Of a stretch of 34,452 nucleotides of DNA, positions 31,329 through 34,452 are shown piece by piece (the stretch's first letter is position 1; every line of letters starts with the position of its first letter). Where the stretch lies: positions 1 to 34,452 of the forward strand of contig NW_026944395.1 in the NCBI RefSeq assembly GCF_033439725.1, written 5' to 3'. This DNA comes from Neurospora tetraspora (taxonomy: Eukaryota; Ascomycota; Sordariomycetes; Sordariales; Sordariaceae). The notes under the pieces were generated by a model. It saw nothing but the letters and a program-made list of their open reading frames with translations. It was not told the DNA's origin and searched no databases. Made by a program: the position numbers and the translations under genes.

Positions 31329-34300
31329 ATGGGCGCCTGGGAAACTGAGGATGAGGGGACCGACCCGGTGGTGTCGTTGCCGATCCGCAACCCTTCGATA
31401 CGCAACCGTTCTCGAAATCAATCCCGAGCTTCGCGCAAATCCAGACGGTCCACCACACCAACGAATAGGTCGGGGAGCTCCTCCCCGCCACCTTTGCCCG
31501 TCGATTGGAGCGACAAGGGATCCAAAAGAGCATCCAAAAATATTAGCATAGACGACAACATCGGCATTCTTGACCCACTTGACCCACGAAGATTTACCCC
31601 TACGCTTCACGCCAGTCTAGTCTCGGAGATATTGTCTTTGAGACGTGATCAGGAGGAGAATCTTAAAATCATCGAGGGCCTGGAGACGTCGCTGCAAACA
31701 ACCCGAGAAGAGTCCGAGTCCTTGCAAACGACGCTTTTGAATACTACCAAGGAAAGCCGGTCATTGAAACGCCAACTAGCACTTTTGGAAGGCGGGACCT
31801 CTTCTGCATTAGATCAACTGGCCAAAGAGCGCGATGAGGCTGTGGAATCTGCGAACGACACCAAGAAGAGGCTAGAGACCACCCAGAAGAAACTGCGAAA
31901 CCAGGAGGAGGATATCGAGCGTGTCCATCAGCAATGGACAAAAGAAAAGGATGGGTGGGAGGAGGAGAAGCGGAAGCTTGAGGTCCGTATTCACGTCGCG
32001 GAAAGCCGCCTGAAGGTGGTCCTTGATGAGGTGACTGCGTTCCAAGCTGCGCAGACAACCGCTAGCCTTGATCGCCCTAAGAGTGCGGCGGGCAGCGAAA
32101 CCGGACAAGAAAACGATGGCGCAAGCGTTCGAACTCTCAGCTTGACCAACAGCATCCGGTTCTCTACTGTCAGCGCAATGATGAAGCCGAATGGCAATAC
32201 CTTGGCAGACGAGCTTGGTTTCGATGGAGACTTCGAGGATGAAAGCGACTACGGAGGCCGTCAGAGTGTCTTGTCTAACCGTGGGACACATGCGGACCAC
32301 GAGCCGTGACAGTGCGTTCGTGCGGTTTTCAAGCCGTGAGAGCGCCCACATGCGAAATGGAAGCCGCGATACCCTTTTCTCCATCAAGGACACACCGACG
32401 ACACCAAAGCACCGAAAGCCTTCTCAGATCTGCTAGCATTAATCGTGGAAAAGCTGTCTCTGAACCAGTCCACCCTCGATAGACTGGAAGGCGCCGTGAT
32501 CAAGGAGGATGAGGAGTTGCAGCCGCAAACACCGAAGCCAACTTACGTCGATACTGGAATCCAATACTCGCCGCCTCCTTCTCCCAAGATTGCACAAATC
32601 GAACCTTCGACTCCTCAACCGGCCCTAACCCTTTCTCACCAACTATACGAGAGGCCATCTGATGTTGATAGCCCACCTCGTACCGACACTGAATCTGAGC
32701 CAAACCGAAGAAGAAAGAGAGTTCACCTTGGGGGTCCGTTGTCAATCAAGCCACCCAAACACACAAAACTTGATGGTGAACGGAACGACGCAAACCATGG
32801 CAGAGCCGCTTAGCCCGCCTCGAACACCCAAGTTGCCAGTCCAGGAATCACTGCCCACACCCCAAGCGACGCCATCTACTATGGTAACTTCCTCCACGCA
32901 AACCGATATTCCATCTCTTCAGCTGCAGCCACCCGGTGTTGAGTCTCCCTCATACACTATCCCCAGTATCAGCATTATCCCTCCCTCAAGCCGACCTGCG
33001 TCACCATGCGAGCCACTCCTGCCGCCCTTATCTAAGGACTTCGGCTGTCAGGTCTCCATGCCTGCTCGTGTGTCTATGCAGTCGACTGCAGTGCAAACGG
33101 ATGAGATTCGGGTTGACTTGCGGCTGGCTAAGCTCCCCGCCCACTTGCATCCCTCCGCCCTCATCTCTAGACCTGTTTCACCAGCCGTTTCGTCCGTTGA
33201 TCACCACACCGAGGAACCTAGACAGTTCACACCAGTACCAGGAAACCTGCCACCTCGGAACCCAAGGCGACTGACCAACAAGCCCAGTGTGTCCGAGATC
33301 CAATCCTCGCCGCCTATCGCAGCATCCCCGGTTTTGGAAGATATGCATGACACCTATCCTGGGAACAATGATGATGGGCCGCTGTCTCATTATGACGCTC
33401 CTATGCGAAGGACCGAAACGGATTAGCAGCTTGTTTGCCGGTTTCAATGGACATAGCTCGGACGAGGAAGATTTCATGAATCCGGCGGATCAGAGCGATT
33501 CGGAATAATTGCACAGCTTTATCTGCTCCAAAGCCCATGACCAATTCTAGCTTTGGCAAGCGTAGCTCTGGAAGCACTGCAACAAATGAGCTCACCAGAG
33601 CAGACCTTCTCCCAAAGGACCGCTGGAGTACGTAACACTCTTCGCGGACTTGAAGAGGAGGAGAATGACACTCCAGATTGTCTTGACTCTGTCAGCATTT
33701 TCCATCAGCGCGATAGCCGCGATTTGAGCCTGGGTTCGAACTGCTTCCAGGCGCTCAGGACGATCAACCGCTTCCAAGGCAAATGGCATGCGCAGGGCTG
33801 CTCTGATACAGAAGCGGCATCGTATCCCACCGTGACTCCTTGGCAAGAACACCCCAAGCTTTACTACGGGACGCTGCGGAACCGCCATTTCCCTATTCCA
33901 AAAACGTGCTAGTTTCGAGGAAGCCTGTTAATACCAGTAGCCCGAGCGAGGGCCGCGGCGTAAACTCCTATGAGAAGTAACGAGGGGGGAATTCACAGGC
34001 GAGGTTCAAGTCGTGGTCCTTATCGGGCAAACAGCATCCGAAAAGCCCGTCCGCCATCGGCAATCTCGCGTAGAGAAGCCAGCGGCGCACAAGCCGGTCT
34101 CCTCCACCCTTCATGCCCCCAACTCAAGCACCTGACAGCCCTGATTTACCTCCTCTGCCGCGCAACTCTATCAGCAACCCCAAGAAGACAGATCGGTCGC
34201 AACGGTCGACAACGATGGCGAACATAGACGATCTGCCAGGTCGGCCTGCGAGTACAAGCTCGAATCAGTCGACGAGTGTGGTTGATGCTATTGCCAAGAC

Positions 34301-34452
34301 GATGGTTGGAGAATGGATGTTCAAATATGTCAGAAGACGGAAGTCGTTTGGCATGACGGACAGGAATGGCGATGACAGCAGCAACGACCGTCACAAGCGA
34401 TGGGTCTGGATAGCCCCCTATGAGCGCGCGATCCTCTGGAGTAGCAAACAAC
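31329..34452 (+). CDS. apsA: ApsA/Num1/Mcp5-like cortical anchor protein, 3' end outside the window, frame broken
   Basis: Homologue of fungal cortical anchors that tether dynein, mitochondria or ER to the plasma membrane and control nuclear positioning. The start CACCATGG is an excellent context. Residues about 95-250 form a long coiled coil (SEILSLRRDQEEN ... VLDEVTAFQA). The linker has the family's TGIQYSPPPSPK-type and SSTQTD/TAVQTD repeats, FAGFNGHSSDEEDF and SFGKRSSGSTATNELTRADLL. Near 34280 the PH domain begins: AKTMVGEWMFKYVRRRKSFG ... RHKRWVWIAPYERAILWSSKQ, which in this family binds phosphoinositides. The coding frame changes at least eight times: near 32290, 32409, 32690, 33415, 33505, 33635, 33700-33770, 33835, 33960 and 34080. 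Each segment keeps its family character, so this is either a young pseudogene or a patch of uncorrected indel errors. Introns do not explain it. Confidence 0.88.

Noticed and set aside
33735-33760. GGTTCGAACTGC resembles a Pol III B-box.
   Set aside because: It lies within coding sequence of the apsA-like gene and no tRNA fold surrounds it.

Overview
The window looks like nuclear DNA of a filamentous ascomycete, most likely a Sordariomycete near the Sordariales. The signs are short spliceosomal introns with GTGAGT/GTATGT donors and CTAAC/GCTAAT-type branch sites, a Ras2-type GTPase, an ApsA/Num1-type cortical anchor, a tRNA-Val(AAC), and a transposon whose interior is full of C-to-T / G-to-A changes of the kind made by repeat-induced point mutation (RIP). 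The genus is inference. Gene density is low: four protein genes, one tRNA gene and one composite transposon in 34 kb.

Layout. 1-9.5 kb: a tRNA-Val(AAC) gene at 377-450 with its Pol III T-run, then about 9 kb with no supportable protein gene but with long homopolymers (A18, G24, T23), a GGATG-rich tract and small microsatellites. 9.5-10.4 kb: a two-exon Ras2 GTPase gene on the minus strand with an intact CAAX-type end. 10.4-15.4 kb: its leader/promoter and about 5 kb of non-coding DNA. 15.4-19.3 kb: a Mutator-like DNA transposon (MULE) with compound terminal inverted repeats, an 8-bp imperfect target duplication, and a transposase wrecked by RIP; a 547-bp miniature LTR element (TRIM-like) is inserted into it on the minus strand. 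19.9-20.8 kb: a minus-strand type II haloacid dehalogenase-like gene whose frame is broken by one missing G in a G-run. 22.4-24.7 kb: a three-exon plus-strand gene for a 668-residue protein with about six membrane segments. 24.7-31.3 kb: mostly non-coding, ending in a pyrimidine-rich stretch before the last gene. 31.3-34.45 kb: the 5' part of an ApsA/Num1/Mcp5-like cortical anchor gene (N-terminal coiled coil, linker, start of the PH domain), broken by at least eight frame changes and running off the window.

The host genes do not form an evident pathway; they look like ordinary dispersed fungal genes for signalling, metabolism, a membrane protein and nuclear positioning. The most informative part is the nested transposon: a heavily RIP-mutated MULE carrying a short LTR element that is only lightly mutated, with a tRNA-like A-box and T-arm straddling the boundary between its LTR and its interior.
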